A stretch of 64,000 nucleotides of DNA from Flavobacterium resistens (GTDB lineage Bacteria > Bacteroidota > Bacteroidia > Flavobacteriales > Flavobacteriaceae). This document shows positions 19,435 to 28,505 of the stretch, piece after piece. Numbering within the stretch: the stretch's first letter is position 1; each line of letters opens with the position of its first letter. The stretch spans positions 1-64,000 of the forward strand of contig NZ_FXTA01000006.1 of assembly GCF_900182645.1 (NCBI RefSeq), in the 5' to 3' direction. The notes beneath the pieces are model-generated. The model had not been told where the DNA came from, made no database searches, and saw only the letters and a program-made list of their open reading frames with translations. Both the position numbers and the translations under genes were made by a program.

Positions 19435-20319
19435 CTAATTAGTTATTTTTTTTTGATCCAATAATTCCTGTACTTCCAAAACATTTTCTACTTTGTGATT
19501 TTTTATCTTAAATATGACAGGAACTACTAATGTAATTTCATTAAATATTTTTCTGTCGACAGTAATGATGGGAAAGTTTATTTTTAATTCAGATTGTGTT
19601 TTTTTCCATTTTTCTTGATCTTTATATTTGGAAGTAATACCAACAATATTGATAGAATATTTTTCTTTTAATAGATTGATCTTTGCTATTGCCTTCTTAC
19701 AATGAATACAAGATGGAGAGAAAAAAAACAAGTATTGAGAATCATTGATTTTTTCATTGTTTATGTTTAACTCTTCGACTGTAAAGCCAATTTTCTTTTT
19801 TGAGAAATTCTCAATATAATAGGTATTATATTTTAGTGATAAGAAGACAATTATTAAAGCGGTCATTGAGGCAATAAAAATTTTTAATAAACTTTTATCT
19901 TTATTGTATTTGGCATTTTTAAAAATGTAATACGATAGCAAAATCAGTACAGCATTTCTAAGCAAAAAAAGCGAAAAACTATCTGGATTTAAAAAATAAA
20001 TTCTGCCAAAGCATCGACATGATTCTATTTTTAAGAAAAAATGTCCAATCGTATTAGCGATTGTCATTAAAATGACAAAAACAATAGAAAGAAAAGCAGA
20101 TTTTTTCAAGAATAAAAGAAAAATAAAGCATACAGCGAAGAAAATTTCGCTAAATAAAATGATATACGATATGTAATAAGGAAGCCCATACTTTTTCATC
20201 GTTAATTCAAAACTACTTAGATCAAAATATTTGCCAATGGCTGAGAGTAAAAATATGGCTCCTAATAAAACACTGCAAAATGTTACCAAATTTGATTTAC
20301 TAATTAAAAAGTCTTTCAT
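19435..20319 (-). CDS. MauE/DoxX-type membrane protein fused to thioredoxin-like domain
   Basis: 294 residues. The N-terminal ~160 residues have four to five membrane segments in the MauE/DoxX redox-associated style (LLSAIGKYFDLSSFELTMKK, LFSEIFFAVCFIFLLF), including a CRCFG motif at residues 101-105. A further membrane segment precedes a C-terminal thioredoxin-like domain with CIHC at residues 204-207 (FFFSPSCIHCKK). Such proteins handle disulfide exchange across the membrane. It is the last gene of operon 1, overlapping the M50-type gene by 4 nt. It is present only in the operon whose peptides carry Cys pairs, so a role in their oxidation or reduction is inferred. Confidence 0.8.
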   Translation of the reverse strand: MKDFLISKSNLVTFCSVLLGAIFLLSAIGKYFDLSSFELTMKKYGLPYYISYIILFSEIFFAVCFIFLLFLKKSAFLSIVFVILMTIANTIGHFFLKIESCRCFGRIYFLNPDSFSLFLLRNAVLILLSYYIFKNAKYNKDKSLLKIFIASMTALIIVFLSLKYNTYYIENFSKKKIGFTVEELNINNEKINDSQYLFFFSPSCIHCKKAIAKINLLKEKYSINIVGITSKYKDQEKWKKTQSELKINFPIITVDRKIFNEITLVVPVIFKIKNHKVENVLEVQELLDQKKITN

Positions 20320-21500
20320 TTTTGTTTTTTAAAATAATTAAACAATAGGCGAATAAGTAACATATAGAAAACCACTGGTATGAGTAAGTGTGAAACATTT
20401 GACATGCTTAAAGAAACTTCTCGGTTTATCACTTTTGTTGCATAAGTAAAAATATCTACAGGAAAAGTGATTAGAGAATTAGGATTTAAGATAAAAAGGT
20501 AAAATAAAAATATTACTATAAATGAATTACTAATAAGGGCATAAACTAGTAAAAAAAAGTCCTTTTGTTTCATTTCAATAACAAACTTATTTTTTATAAT
20601 TTTCTTTAATAACCCATTAGATTTCTCTCTAAGATTTGGTGTTCTTATATAATCAGAAAGAACCCAATAACCGTCTGTCCTGAAGAAAGGGTTTAGGTTA
20701 TACAGCGTTTTAAATAAAATAATTGAAGAAATTATAAGCAAAGGCTTGATTGCTGTTATAATGCCAATTATTACCAATAATGTACCAAGTAATAATTCAA
20801 AATAAATACCTGCCAGATTTACAATTATTCTTTTGTTGACGTCAAATTTCCATGCGCTCGAAACATCAGCATATAATACAGGTGTAAAGAGGTAAAAACC
20901 AACCCCGATACCACTATGGCTTCCGCCAAATTTGTATGTTGCTGATACATGACCAAGTTCATGAAATAAGCTGCTTATAACCATTATTGCAAAGTAAAGC
21001 GTAAAGTATTCAAATGAAACATTTTTTATATTTCTTACGATTTCATCATAATTTAAAACAAATGTTAATGAAGTTATTAAGAGAGATATAGTTATCAAAA
21101 ATTTTAGAGCCTTATTAGAAAAAAGAAATAAAAAAGGTTCTGATATTATTTTTGCTGTTTTGGCATTAATTACAATAAAATTTAATTTTAAATAAGAAGG
21201 CTGTTTCTTTACATTGAAAGTTGTTTCTTTATTTTCGATAATATTGCAATTACCAAGTTTGTTATACAACAATTCATAGACTAACTCATTGTCAAGCTGC
21301 GTTTCGAATTTTTTGTTAAATCTGGTTACGATTTGAGAAATTTCACTGCGATTATCTACTAATTTTAATAAGTTGAACATTTGAGTACTAATCTTAAAGT
21401 GAAAATTACTTTCGGTAAGCGTAACTATGTATTCGTTATCTCTTTGAACAATGTCTATTTCAGGATTAATTTTTGGAACTAAATTGGCATATGTTACCAT
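20316..21500 (-). CDS. M50-type membrane metalloprotease with PqqD-like N-terminal domain (operon 1)
   Basis: 394 residues. Residues 1-90 resemble a PqqD-like peptide-recognition element (winged helix plus helices; LLKLVDNRSEISQIVTRFNK). Membrane segments follow from about residue 130, with the zinc motif HELGH at 180-184 and the downstream NPFFRTDGYW motif at 270-279, as in the putative peptide zinc metalloproteases often found beside modified-peptide genes. PqqD-like domains bind leader peptides, so this protein is the likely leader-binding and processing or export protease for the four short peptides upstream. It starts 5 nt after the cyclase-like gene. Confidence 0.82.
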   Translation of the reverse strand: MVTYANLVPKINPEIDIVQRDNEYIVTLTESNFHFKISTQMFNLLKLVDNRSEISQIVTRFNKKFETQLDNELVYELLYNKLGNCNIIENKETTFNVKKQPSYLKLNFIVINAKTAKIISEPFLFLFSNKALKFLITISLLITSLTFVLNYDEIVRNIKNVSFEYFTLYFAIMVISSLFHELGHVSATYKFGGSHSGIGVGFYLFTPVLYADVSSAWKFDVNKRIIVNLAGIYFELLLGTLLVIIGIITAIKPLLIISSIILFKTLYNLNPFFRTDGYWVLSDYIRTPNLREKSNGLLKKIIKNKFVIEMKQKDFFLLVYALISNSFIVIFLFYLFILNPNSLITFPVDIFTYATKVINREVSLSMSNVSHLLIPVVFYMLLIRLLFNYFKKQK

Positions 21501-21505
21501 TGTTA

Positions 21506-23506
21506 CTAGAAGTTATTATAAGTTGTTAAAGTGTTTAAAACATAACTGGAGCTTATTACTTTGCTTTTGTACGGTTCATTTAATTTTGGCTTTATAAAAG
21601 GAACTGCTTCCCAGGAACCGTCCTGTTGTTGTGTATTTTCAAGGAATGCTATTCCTTTTGACAATGTTATCTGATTGTTTTCTAATTTTTCATATAACAT
21701 AAGAGTACTCAAAGCTAATGCTGTACTTAGAGGATCAGGATGACCTGCTGAACTCATGGCCCAACCACCATTTTTTTGTTGGCTTTTAGTAATATAGTCT
21801 CTGGTTTTTAAAAGTATTGGAAGATATTTGTCGTTTAAATCCGGGTTGTTTCTCAGCACTTCAAAACCTAATCTTACACACAACATTGTTCCGTACTGCC
21901 ATCCATAATACCATCTTGAATTCCAAAAAGAGTCATTTTCGATTTTTGAAAAAATATAATCCGTGCCATTTTCGATCACGCTTTTGTATTTTTCATAGCT
22001 GCAGATACTCAAAGCATATAAAAAATTAGCCATTACGTCGATATCAGGACCAGATCCCCATTTTGTATCATTAAACTTTTTTTGTGTTTTTTGTTTCTCA
22101 GTTTGATTTTCTTTGGGAATTATCCAAGTTTCAATTCCGCCCGTTTTTTCATTGTAACAATCATCAAGTAGAATTTTGATGCCATTGATGCAGTAATCAT
22201 CTACAATATTTTTTTTGTTATTTTTAATAAAGACCTGCATCATTTGTCCTAAATCATCTGCATCGGGAGCTATTTCTTTAACCGATGGAAAATAACTCCA
22301 ACAACCAACTTCATCATTGTTACGATTTTTAAAAAGATAATTGATTTCATTGCTAATTACCATTGACAGATCAATTTTGTAATTTGAATGAATGTCAATT
22401 AAATTATTAGTAATAATACCTCTTTGAAATATATCTGTTATATGTAAATCTTTATCATTTTTGAATCCTTCATAATTCGACAGAACCATTATGTGTTTCA
22501 CTTCAGGGTAGTCTTTTTCCCATTCTTTTATCAGGTAATTAAGTCCTAGTTCGATTATTGAATTTTTATTAAACTCATACTCAAATGAGTTAATTTTTAT
22601 TGAATTTTCTTTAATTGATGTTTTAGTTTTAATTATGGTGAGATATTCATTTATACTCGAAATAGCTGATTTAGTCTCTCTTATTTTTCCAGAAATTGCC
22701 TCTAGCCAAGTATTTTCGCCAGCATCTTTTGCTGTAATTAGAGCTTTTTCATAATAAGAAAGGGCTAAATTGTATAAATCAGAAGCTGTATTACTAATGT
22801 AAAAGATTTTCTTTAACTCTTTAATATCTGTAAAATTCTTTCCGTTTTTGTTCAAGAAAATATAAACGGCAAAATTAAATTCTTTATTTGCATAGTCTTC
22901 GATAAAGTCTTCTATATCGTCACTGATCTGAAAACCAATCGAAAAATACTTATGAGACTCCATTAATTTTTCGTAGTTTGTTTTTTCTGTATTATCGCTT
23001 AGAATAAACAATGCGTCTAACGCAATTTTCCCTAACGCAGATTTAGCATCACATAATTTTTCATATTCAGCAAGAGAAACTTCTGATTGGTGAAAAAGTT
23101 CTTTTCCAATTTTAGAAGCTTTAAAAACATCTTTTTTCCGTAAATTCCAACAGCTCCAGAAACTTTTATTTAACCCGAACAAACTAGTTAATAATTTTAT
23201 AGATTCTTCTAAGAATATTCCTGAAAGAAGTAAATTATTATGTTTTGTATCCTTATCTAAAGAGGCATCCAATAATAAAGAATAAATGTAGCAAAGATAG
23301 CCCGCAATGTTTAGCAATTTTACCTTTGCTTCTTGATCTTTGATTGTGAAACTGTTTTGAAAAAGTGAAGCATATTCAAGATAAAACGAAGGATTATTGC
23401 CTAATTCACTCGCTTTAAGAATTATAGAAATTGTTTCTTTATCAAAGGGTAGTTCCTTTATGTATGAGATGAAGTTCTCTTGATGCACGGGGTTATTAAT
23501 TTTCAT
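21506..23506 (-). CDS. Two-domain protein: polyprenyl-synthase-like N-half, class II terpene-cyclase-like C-half (operon 1)
   Basis: 666 residues. The N-terminal ~290 residues resemble trans-prenyl diphosphate synthases: a weak first Asp motif DASLD at 80-84 (canonical DDxxD altered) and an intact second motif GFQISDDIEDF with DDIED at 196-200. The C-terminal ~330 residues resemble class II terpene cyclases: PDADDLGQ, a DxDD motif at 415-418, and QW-type repeats (QQKNGGW, TQQQDGSW). The alpha/alpha barrel fold is also that of LanC cyclases. It overlaps the preceding gene by 11 nt. It may modify the co-encoded peptides or make a terpenoid added to them; both are inference. Confidence 0.75.
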   Translation of the reverse strand: MKINNPVHQENFISYIKELPFDKETISIILKASELGNNPSFYLEYASLFQNSFTIKDQEAKVKLLNIAGYLCYIYSLLLDASLDKDTKHNNLLLSGIFLEESIKLLTSLFGLNKSFWSCWNLRKKDVFKASKIGKELFHQSEVSLAEYEKLCDAKSALGKIALDALFILSDNTEKTNYEKLMESHKYFSIGFQISDDIEDFIEDYANKEFNFAVYIFLNKNGKNFTDIKELKKIFYISNTASDLYNLALSYYEKALITAKDAGENTWLEAISGKIRETKSAISSINEYLTIIKTKTSIKENSIKINSFEYEFNKNSIIELGLNYLIKEWEKDYPEVKHIMVLSNYEGFKNDKDLHITDIFQRGIITNNLIDIHSNYKIDLSMVISNEINYLFKNRNNDEVGCWSYFPSVKEIAPDADDLGQMMQVFIKNNKKNIVDDYCINGIKILLDDCYNEKTGGIETWIIPKENQTEKQKTQKKFNDTKWGSGPDIDVMANFLYALSICSYEKYKSVIENGTDYIFSKIENDSFWNSRWYYGWQYGTMLCVRLGFEVLRNNPDLNDKYLPILLKTRDYITKSQQKNGGWAMSSAGHPDPLSTALALSTLMLYEKLENNQITLSKGIAFLENTQQQDGSWEAVPFIKPKLNEPYKSKVISSSYVLNTLTTYNNF

Positions 23507-24350
23507 TTATTTGATATTTTGCAAATAATTGAATTCCTAGTCCCATATTGTATTTCTCTTTTTTTGAATTCCATTTTGTCAGATTATTGGAACGTCTATA
23601 TACTGGACCACAAAACACATTTGAACTGAAATAAATTATTTTCTTTTCTTTTGGATCTAAATTTTCTTTCTCAACAACATTTATGCATTCAATAGAAACT
23701 AAAAAGTCATTTTCAAGAATTAGATTGTTATTTTTTAGATCAATATCTACATCACCAGTTTCTACAACTTCCATAATAATATCAGCGTCGTTAACTCTTA
23801 CTTTTTCAATATCAACATCATTATTTGCATTATAAAAATTAATTCGAAAAGTTCCTTTTTTATAGCCTAATTCAGCAATTTCAAAATGAATTTTTTCTAT
23901 TTTTATTTTTTTATTTTTTTGAATTTTGAAGAATTTGCCTACTTCAGCACCTAAATTTCTAGAAGAGAATCCAACAAGTATATGTTTGCTTAAGCTATTA
24001 TTTCCTAATTTTTTTTCTGATGTAAATTTCAGGGGCTGAATTTTCACTTCATCTAGCAGAAAATTCAATTGTGTCATAACAATTTCAATAGGAGTATCTT
24101 TGGCAGGAGTTACTGATTTTGTTTCATATCCCATATGTGAAACGATAATTGCAGCGTTTTCCTGTAAAGATTTATCATTGATTATGAAATCGCCATTTAA
24201 ATCAGTGACTGTTCCTATAGATGTATTTTGAACACCAATATTTACATAGGGAATTGGTTTTCCTGCAGAATCAACGCATTTTCCTTTGAGTTGAGACAAA
24301 CATAAATTCGATTTTAAAATGATTGTAAAAAGTATTAATAATTTCTTCAT
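23496..24350 (-). CDS. Secreted carboxypeptidase-regulatory-like (CarboxypepD_reg) protein (operon 1)
   Basis: 284 residues with a signal peptide (LCLSQ). Residues ~22-95 form a CarboxypepD_reg-like beta domain (KGKCVDSAGKPIPYVNIGV, NGDFIINDK, HMGYETKSVTP), the domain also found at the N-terminus of TonB-dependent receptors. The remaining ~180 residues are a beta-rich region I do not recognise. It lacks a TonB-receptor barrel, so it is a free periplasmic or surface protein. The first gene after the four precursor-like peptides, it overlaps the cyclase-like gene. A longer counterpart sits in operon 2. Confidence 0.75.
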   Translation of the reverse strand: MKKLLILFTIILKSNLCLSQLKGKCVDSAGKPIPYVNIGVQNTSIGTVTDLNGDFIINDKSLQENAAIIVSHMGYETKSVTPAKDTPIEIVMTQLNFLLDEVKIQPLKFTSEKKLGNNSLSKHILVGFSSRNLGAEVGKFFKIQKNKKIKIEKIHFEIAELGYKKGTFRINFYNANNDVDIEKVRVNDADIIMEVVETGDVDIDLKNNNLILENDFLVSIECINVVEKENLDPKEKKIIYFSSNVFCGPVYRRSNNLTKWNSKKEKYNMGLGIQLFAKYQINEN

Positions 24351-24498
24351 TTGTTCTTAAGTAAAAGATATAATGAAACAACAACGTTTTTTATAGCATC
24401 TAGGAGAACTATAAAAAAGTTGTTGTTCAATTAAGTATTAGTAAACCTTGTTGTCAAAGTAATTAATGGTAAGTAATTTATTAAATTGTGCCAATAAA

Positions 24499-24633
24499 TT
24501 ATTCTACTTCTTCAACTGGAGTTTGTTCACCGCAGGTGCTTCCAGGGCAATAAGTTATCCATCCTTTCATTTCAAGACGGGCTTCTAATTCTTCTACAGA
24601 AAATTCAGTGATTAAGTTTTGTTCTCTATTCAT
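24499..24633 (-). CDS. Precursor-like peptide 1d, CPGSTC type
   Basis: 44 codons, ATG at 24631-24633, stop TAA at 24499-24501. Shares the leader-like segment FSVEELEARLEMKGW (residues 11-25) with its three upstream siblings; the C-terminal part (ITYCPGSTCGEQTP) is variable and holds Cys29 and Cys34 (C-x4-C). Acidic tail VEEVE. Too short for ordinary ORF calling but supported by conservation of position, length and leader with the other five peptides. Confidence 0.8.
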   Translation of the reverse strand: MNREQNLITEFSVEELEARLEMKGWITYCPGSTCGEQTPVEEVE

Positions 24634-24654
24634 TTTTATATTTTTAAAAAATTA

Positions 24655-24789
24655 CTATTGTTGCTCTTCTACAGGATGACAGTGAGATGCGTCATCGCAA
24701 GCTTCGATTGACAACCATCCTTTCATTTCAAGACGAGATTCTAGTTCTTCAATAGAAAATTCGTTTATTAAATTTTGTTTTGATTTCAT
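24655..24789 (-). CDS. Precursor-like peptide 1c, CDDASHC type
   Basis: 44 codons, ATG at 24787-24789, TAG stop at 24655-24657. Leader-like FSIEELESRLEMKGW at residues 11-25, then a variable C-terminus with Cys31 and Cys37 (CDDASHCH, C-x5-C). The C-terminal part closely matches peptide 1a, so the pair 1a/1b seems to have been duplicated as 1c/1d. Confidence 0.8.
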   Translation of the reverse strand: MKSKQNLINEFSIEELESRLEMKGWLSIEACDDASHCHPVEEQQ

Positions 24790-24862
24790 AATCTGTTTTT
24801 TTAAAATTATTAATTGATTTGATTGAGGTTGGAATTTAGATTTTATTACTCATCTATAAGTA

Positions 24863-24994
24863 TTATTCTTGTTGCTCACCTCCGGAACATTGTTCGCCAG
24901 GACAATCCTTAATTGTAATCCAAGCGGTCATTTCAAGTCGACATTCTAATTCTTCGACTGAAAATTCATCCATTAACTTTTGATTTGTTTTCAT
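24863..24994 (-). CDS. Precursor-like peptide 1b, CPGEQC type
   Basis: 43 codons, ATG at 24992-24994, TAA at 24863-24865. Leader-like FSVEELECRLEMTAW at residues 11-25 (with an extra Cys18 unique to this copy), followed by ITIKDCPGEQCSGGEQQE with Cys31 and Cys36 (C-x4-C), like peptide 1d. Confidence 0.8.
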   Translation of the reverse strand: MKTNQKLMDEFSVEELECRLEMTAWITIKDCPGEQCSGGEQQE

Positions 24995-25009
24995 GTTGAT
25001 TTTCTTTAA

Positions 25010-25147
25010 TTATTGATTTTGTAGTTCTTCTGGATTATGACAATGTGAAGGATCATCACAAGGCACTACTTCAACCCAAGCTTTCATTTCTAAACGAGAT
25101 TCTAATTCTTCTATAGAAAAATCTTCAATCAATTTCTGGTTATTCAT
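25010..25147 (-). CDS. Precursor-like peptide 1a, CDDPSHC type
   Basis: 45 codons, ATG at 25145-25147, TAA at 25010-25012. First gene of operon 1. Leader-like FSIEELESRLEMKAW at residues 10-24, then VEVVPCDDPSHCHNPEE with Cys30 and Cys36 (C-x5-C). The conserved half with a variable Cys-containing half is the usual organisation of modified-peptide precursors. Confidence 0.8.
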   Translation of the reverse strand: MNNQKLIEDFSIEELESRLEMKAWVEVVPCDDPSHCHNPEELQNQ

Positions 25148-25193
25148 CTTAGTTTAATTTTAATGGTTTAATTTATTTTTAGTTCAATTTCGC

Positions 25194-25205
25194 AATTGGC
25201 CAATT
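25194..25205. promoter_or_regulatory. 12-bp palindrome in operon 1 leader
   Basis: Perfect palindrome AATTGGCCAATT between the predicted transcription start and the first peptide gene. A longer 16-bp version occurs in the leader of operon 2 (30199-30214). Confidence 0.5.
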
Positions 25206-25258
25206 TAAAAGAGCATAAATTTTACGTTATAATTATGCGTATGAAACGTTTCAGGATT

Positions 25259-25290
25259 CAAAACTAGATTAAGTGAAAAGAGATTACAAA
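25259..25290 (-). promoter_or_regulatory. Promoter of operon 1
   Basis: On the minus strand TTTG (25290-25287), 20-nt spacer, then TAGTTTTG (25266-25259), a good match to the Bacteroidota primary sigma consensus TTTG-N19-21-TAnnTTTG. The leader to the first peptide start would be about 100 nt. The same boxes with the same spacing stand before operon 2. Confidence 0.75.
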
Positions 25291-25296
25291 TGCTGT

Positions 25297-25337
25297 ATAT
25301 CGAGATTCGGGAATTTCGATATGTAATTCAGGAATTT
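25297..25337. promoter_or_regulatory. Operator-like inverted repeat, site A
   Basis: ATATCGAGATTC-GG-GAATTTCGATAT, followed 21 bp further by a second ATTCAGGAAT. The inner palindrome centre is 43.5 bp from the TAGTTTTG box, upstream of the promoter, as for an activator. Near-identical sequence stands before operon 2, and the core recurs before the lanthipeptide precursor. Confidence 0.7.
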
Positions 25338-25482
25338 TGACAAAAAAATGTTTTTAATTCACTGATTATATATATTTTGGTGTTTTAGGTAATTTTAGTA
25401 TATAACTTATTTAGCTTTTTTTTTTTAGGTGTTTTAAAAGGAGATTAATAAAAAACTTAAAAACAGAAAACATGATGCAAGT

Positions 25483-26649
25483 CTATGTTTTTTTTGAAAT
25501 CATTTTTTTTAAAAGACCAAATACCAAGTAAAAAAATAGCAGAGGAATAAATAATTTACCTACTTCATCTAAAGAAAAACGAGCGTTTTTTGAAAATAAA
25601 TTTGTAATGAAATTTTTACTGTTTCGAGGAAAATATAAAATCGAATCTGGGTTTTTTATAAGTACAAAGTATAAAAAGAAGAAAATAAAACTAACACTTA
25701 TTAAGCCATACAGTAATAAAAAGTAATCCATTTTGCGCCACTTTGTTTTTGGGGTAAAAATGAGTTTTATTCTCAAAAAACCGTGAAACATTAGATTGGG
25801 CTTTTCTAAGGCATCAGATAAAATCCAATATCCATCACTTCTGGCAAATGGATTTAAGCTATGAAGTATTGAGATTGAAAAAATACATGCTAGAATAATT
25901 AGGGTTTGAAAATTAAAAAATGCGCCTATTGCAATTAAAAAGACAACATAAACGATTTCAAAATACATTCCTGCCATGTTTACAATAATTCGTTCTTTTT
26001 TAGGTAACTTCCAGATATCGGTAACATCAGCAAAATATACAGGCATAAATAAATAAAACCCTCCACCTATACCGCCATGTTTAGCGCCATAGTAATGTGC
26101 CGCGGAGGCATGACCAAATTCATGAAATGTTACACCAATAAAACTTAATATAAATAGAAACAGCCATTCAGATTTTGCCATACTGGAATGGAGTATTTGA
26201 TCACTGAAGAAATAAAAGCTAGATATTAATGTTAAAAGAGATAGAAATAAAATGGTGATTAAAGCCTTTGGCAGAAATAAAAATTTTAAATATTGAGTCA
26301 ATTTTGAGACTGTTTTTTCATTGATAACAATGAAGCTTAGTCTTAGATAAGCAGGTTTTAGATCAGGTTTTATTTCTACATTGCTTTCTATAATTCCAAA
26401 TTTTGCTAATTTTTGATATAAAAAATCATTTGCAAAATCTTTGGTTATTGTTGAGTTATATTTTTCATTGTATTCCAGAATAATGACATCTAAGCTTTTA
26501 TGGTTGTCTATAAGCTGCAAAAAAGAATACAAATCCTGAGAAATTTTTATTCTATGATCATAAACAGTTTGATGAATAAAAAAGTCATTTTTATTAATGG
26601 GGTTAAACGTAATATCTTTAGAAAGTTTTGGAATTAGATTCGGTTCCAT
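25483..26649 (-). CDS. M50-type membrane metalloprotease with PqqD-like N-terminal domain (operon 2)
   Basis: 388 residues from the ATG at 26647-26649, chosen because MEPNLIPKL aligns with the start of the operon 1 counterpart; a start at 26709 would overlap the upstream gene by 92 nt. Same plan: PqqD-like region (FLQLIDNHKSLDVIILEYNE), membrane segments, zinc motif HEFGH within GVTFHEFGHASAAHYYG, and NPFARSDGYW. The likely role is leader recognition and cleavage or export of the operon 2 peptides. It is the last gene of operon 2 and overlaps the cyclase-like gene by 32 nt. No MauE-type gene follows. Confidence 0.82.
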   Translation of the reverse strand: MEPNLIPKLSKDITFNPINKNDFFIHQTVYDHRIKISQDLYSFLQLIDNHKSLDVIILEYNEKYNSTITKDFANDFLYQKLAKFGIIESNVEIKPDLKPAYLRLSFIVINEKTVSKLTQYLKFLFLPKALITILFLSLLTLISSFYFFSDQILHSSMAKSEWLFLFILSFIGVTFHEFGHASAAHYYGAKHGGIGGGFYLFMPVYFADVTDIWKLPKKERIIVNMAGMYFEIVYVVFLIAIGAFFNFQTLIILACIFSISILHSLNPFARSDGYWILSDALEKPNLMFHGFLRIKLIFTPKTKWRKMDYFLLLYGLISVSFIFFFLYFVLIKNPDSILYFPRNSKNFITNLFSKNARFSLDEVGKLFIPLLFFYLVFGLLKKMISKKT

Positions 26650-28504
26650 AAATGGATAAGGATTTAAGAATTGATGATGTTGTAAAGAGTCTGTTAAATT
26701 CTTTTGCACGTACGTTTATTCCATAATTTGCAACAGGAAATTTCGAATTAATTGGGTTAATGTCTTTTGCGTCTGGAATTTGCAATGCATTAGAATTTTC
26801 CCAAGATCCATCAACAAATTGATTTTTAAGTAAGAAAGAAATTGATTTCTCTATCACTAAATCCAAACTATTGTCAGATCGCAAAAGCAAAATTTCGACA
26901 GCTAAACCTGTATAAAAAAAATTCTCCCCATAGTTATCTGAAAAACTTCCGTTTGCATTTTGTTTCATTTTTACTTGATCAATAATAAAATCCAATTTTT
27001 CAGTTTCTTTTATCAAATGATACGTTTTTGCCAAATAGTAGTATGTATAAATGTCGTTTGTCCACCAATACGCTTTAATTCTATCCTTGAGGTTTATGTC
27101 AAAGTAAGCTTTGATTTTATGGTATTCCTGGCTTTCTAAATCTTGGTTTGCTAAGAAATAAAAGCTAACCGCACTGACACAATTGTGGTTTGAAATCCAT
27201 CCTGTAACATCAGTAATATGTTTATCATTCAGGGTAGTAATTAAATTACTGCTTTTCGAATAAGTTGAGAATGCTCCTTCTGTTTTTTGAAATGACTTCC
27301 ATCTTGACAAGAGTTGGTTATCAATAGTTTTGTTATTTAAAAAATAAGACAGAAAAACAAAATTTGTAGAATCAGAATCTTCAATCCATGTTGTATTATA
27401 ACCCCATAACGTTTTTGAAGGATTGTTGTTTAAAAATTGCAAAGCTTTTGTTATTTCATCCTTAAAGAGGAGTTTTAAAGATGAATTCTCAGAAATTTTG
27501 GACAAAATAAAAGCTGTAGACCATATATTGCTTATTCCTCCCTGGTTTACATATTCCCGCCATGTTCCGTTTTCCTGCTGCTTTGATTTTAAAAAAACAA
27601 TAGCGGAATGAATGCTGTCTTTAAGTGAAATGCTGCTATTTTTTTTATTTGATAGATTTATTTCAGAAGTTAGAATTTCTAAATAGGTATCAATCTCAAT
27701 TATAGCTGTTGCAAAAGTTCTTTTCGTATCCAGTAAAATTTGTTTCCATTTTGGGACATCAATTGTCAAAACAATTTCTAACGCTTTCTCGCAATACTCA
27801 ATTCCAAGTTGATACATTTTTTTTGAAATACCTCTTACATATAAATATTTTTCTAAAATTTCAGGATCATTATTAGGTACATTTTGCTTTTGAAGGCTAT
27901 AAATCGCCCAGTTAAATTGTCCCTTTTTTAAGTCTTCCTTAAAATCTTGTATATCATCATTAATTTGAAAAGCTACTGAAAAATATTTATGAGAAAGTAA
28001 TAATTTCTGGTATAAAGAGGCATCTTTTTGATTAAAGCTAAATAAGCTGTCTATAGCGATTTTGCCAAATGCAGCTTTTTTATCGGCTAATATTTCATAT
28101 TGCTCAATTTTCACCATTTCTTTTTTCGAAAGTTCCTTTTCAAGATAAACGGCCTGTAAATATTCATCTTTGCGAGTGTTCCAAAATTTCCAGAAATCAT
28201 TTTCTATTCCGTAGATAGAGGTCAAAATTTTAATGCTTTCTTCTTGGCAAACTGTTATTAGTGAAAATTTAGATAAATCTTTTTCATCAATTAAACTGTC
28301 GGTAAATAATGTTGCCTGATAATATAGATAACCAGCAATATCCAGCATATTCAATTCTTTTTCGGATATAGAAAATGCAGTTGCAAACAAGGAAGGATAA
28401 TTTTGATAATAGTGAGGGTTTTTATTCATAAAGCCCTCATCTAATATTAATTTTTTTAAATCATTAGAAATATTTAATTGCTGAATATAATTATGAAATT
28501 TCAT
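26618..28504 (-). CDS. Two-domain protein: polyprenyl-synthase-like N-half, terpene-cyclase-like C-half (operon 2)
   Basis: 628 residues, paralogue of the operon 1 protein. N-half: altered first Asp motif DSLID at 69-73 and intact second motif AFQINDDIQDF with DDIQD at 183-187. C-half: QW-type repeats QQENGTW at 309-315 and QFVDGSW near the C-terminus. The position equivalent to the DxDD motif reads EDSDSTNF (DSDS at 376-379), so the last catalytic acid of class II cyclases is replaced by Ser. The C-half may therefore have a different chemistry from, or have lost activity relative to, the operon 1 copy. It starts 1 nt after the upstream gene. Confidence 0.75.
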   Translation of the reverse strand: MKFHNYIQQLNISNDLKKLILDEGFMNKNPHYYQNYPSLFATAFSISEKELNMLDIAGYLYYQATLFTDSLIDEKDLSKFSLITVCQEESIKILTSIYGIENDFWKFWNTRKDEYLQAVYLEKELSKKEMVKIEQYEILADKKAAFGKIAIDSLFSFNQKDASLYQKLLLSHKYFSVAFQINDDIQDFKEDLKKGQFNWAIYSLQKQNVPNNDPEILEKYLYVRGISKKMYQLGIEYCEKALEIVLTIDVPKWKQILLDTKRTFATAIIEIDTYLEILTSEINLSNKKNSSISLKDSIHSAIVFLKSKQQENGTWREYVNQGGISNIWSTAFILSKISENSSLKLLFKDEITKALQFLNNNPSKTLWGYNTTWIEDSDSTNFVFLSYFLNNKTIDNQLLSRWKSFQKTEGAFSTYSKSSNLITTLNDKHITDVTGWISNHNCVSAVSFYFLANQDLESQEYHKIKAYFDINLKDRIKAYWWTNDIYTYYYLAKTYHLIKETEKLDFIIDQVKMKQNANGSFSDNYGENFFYTGLAVEILLLRSDNSLDLVIEKSISFLLKNQFVDGSWENSNALQIPDAKDINPINSKFPVANYGINVRAKEFNRLFTTSSILKSLSIYGTESNSKTF

Positions 28505-28505
28505 T

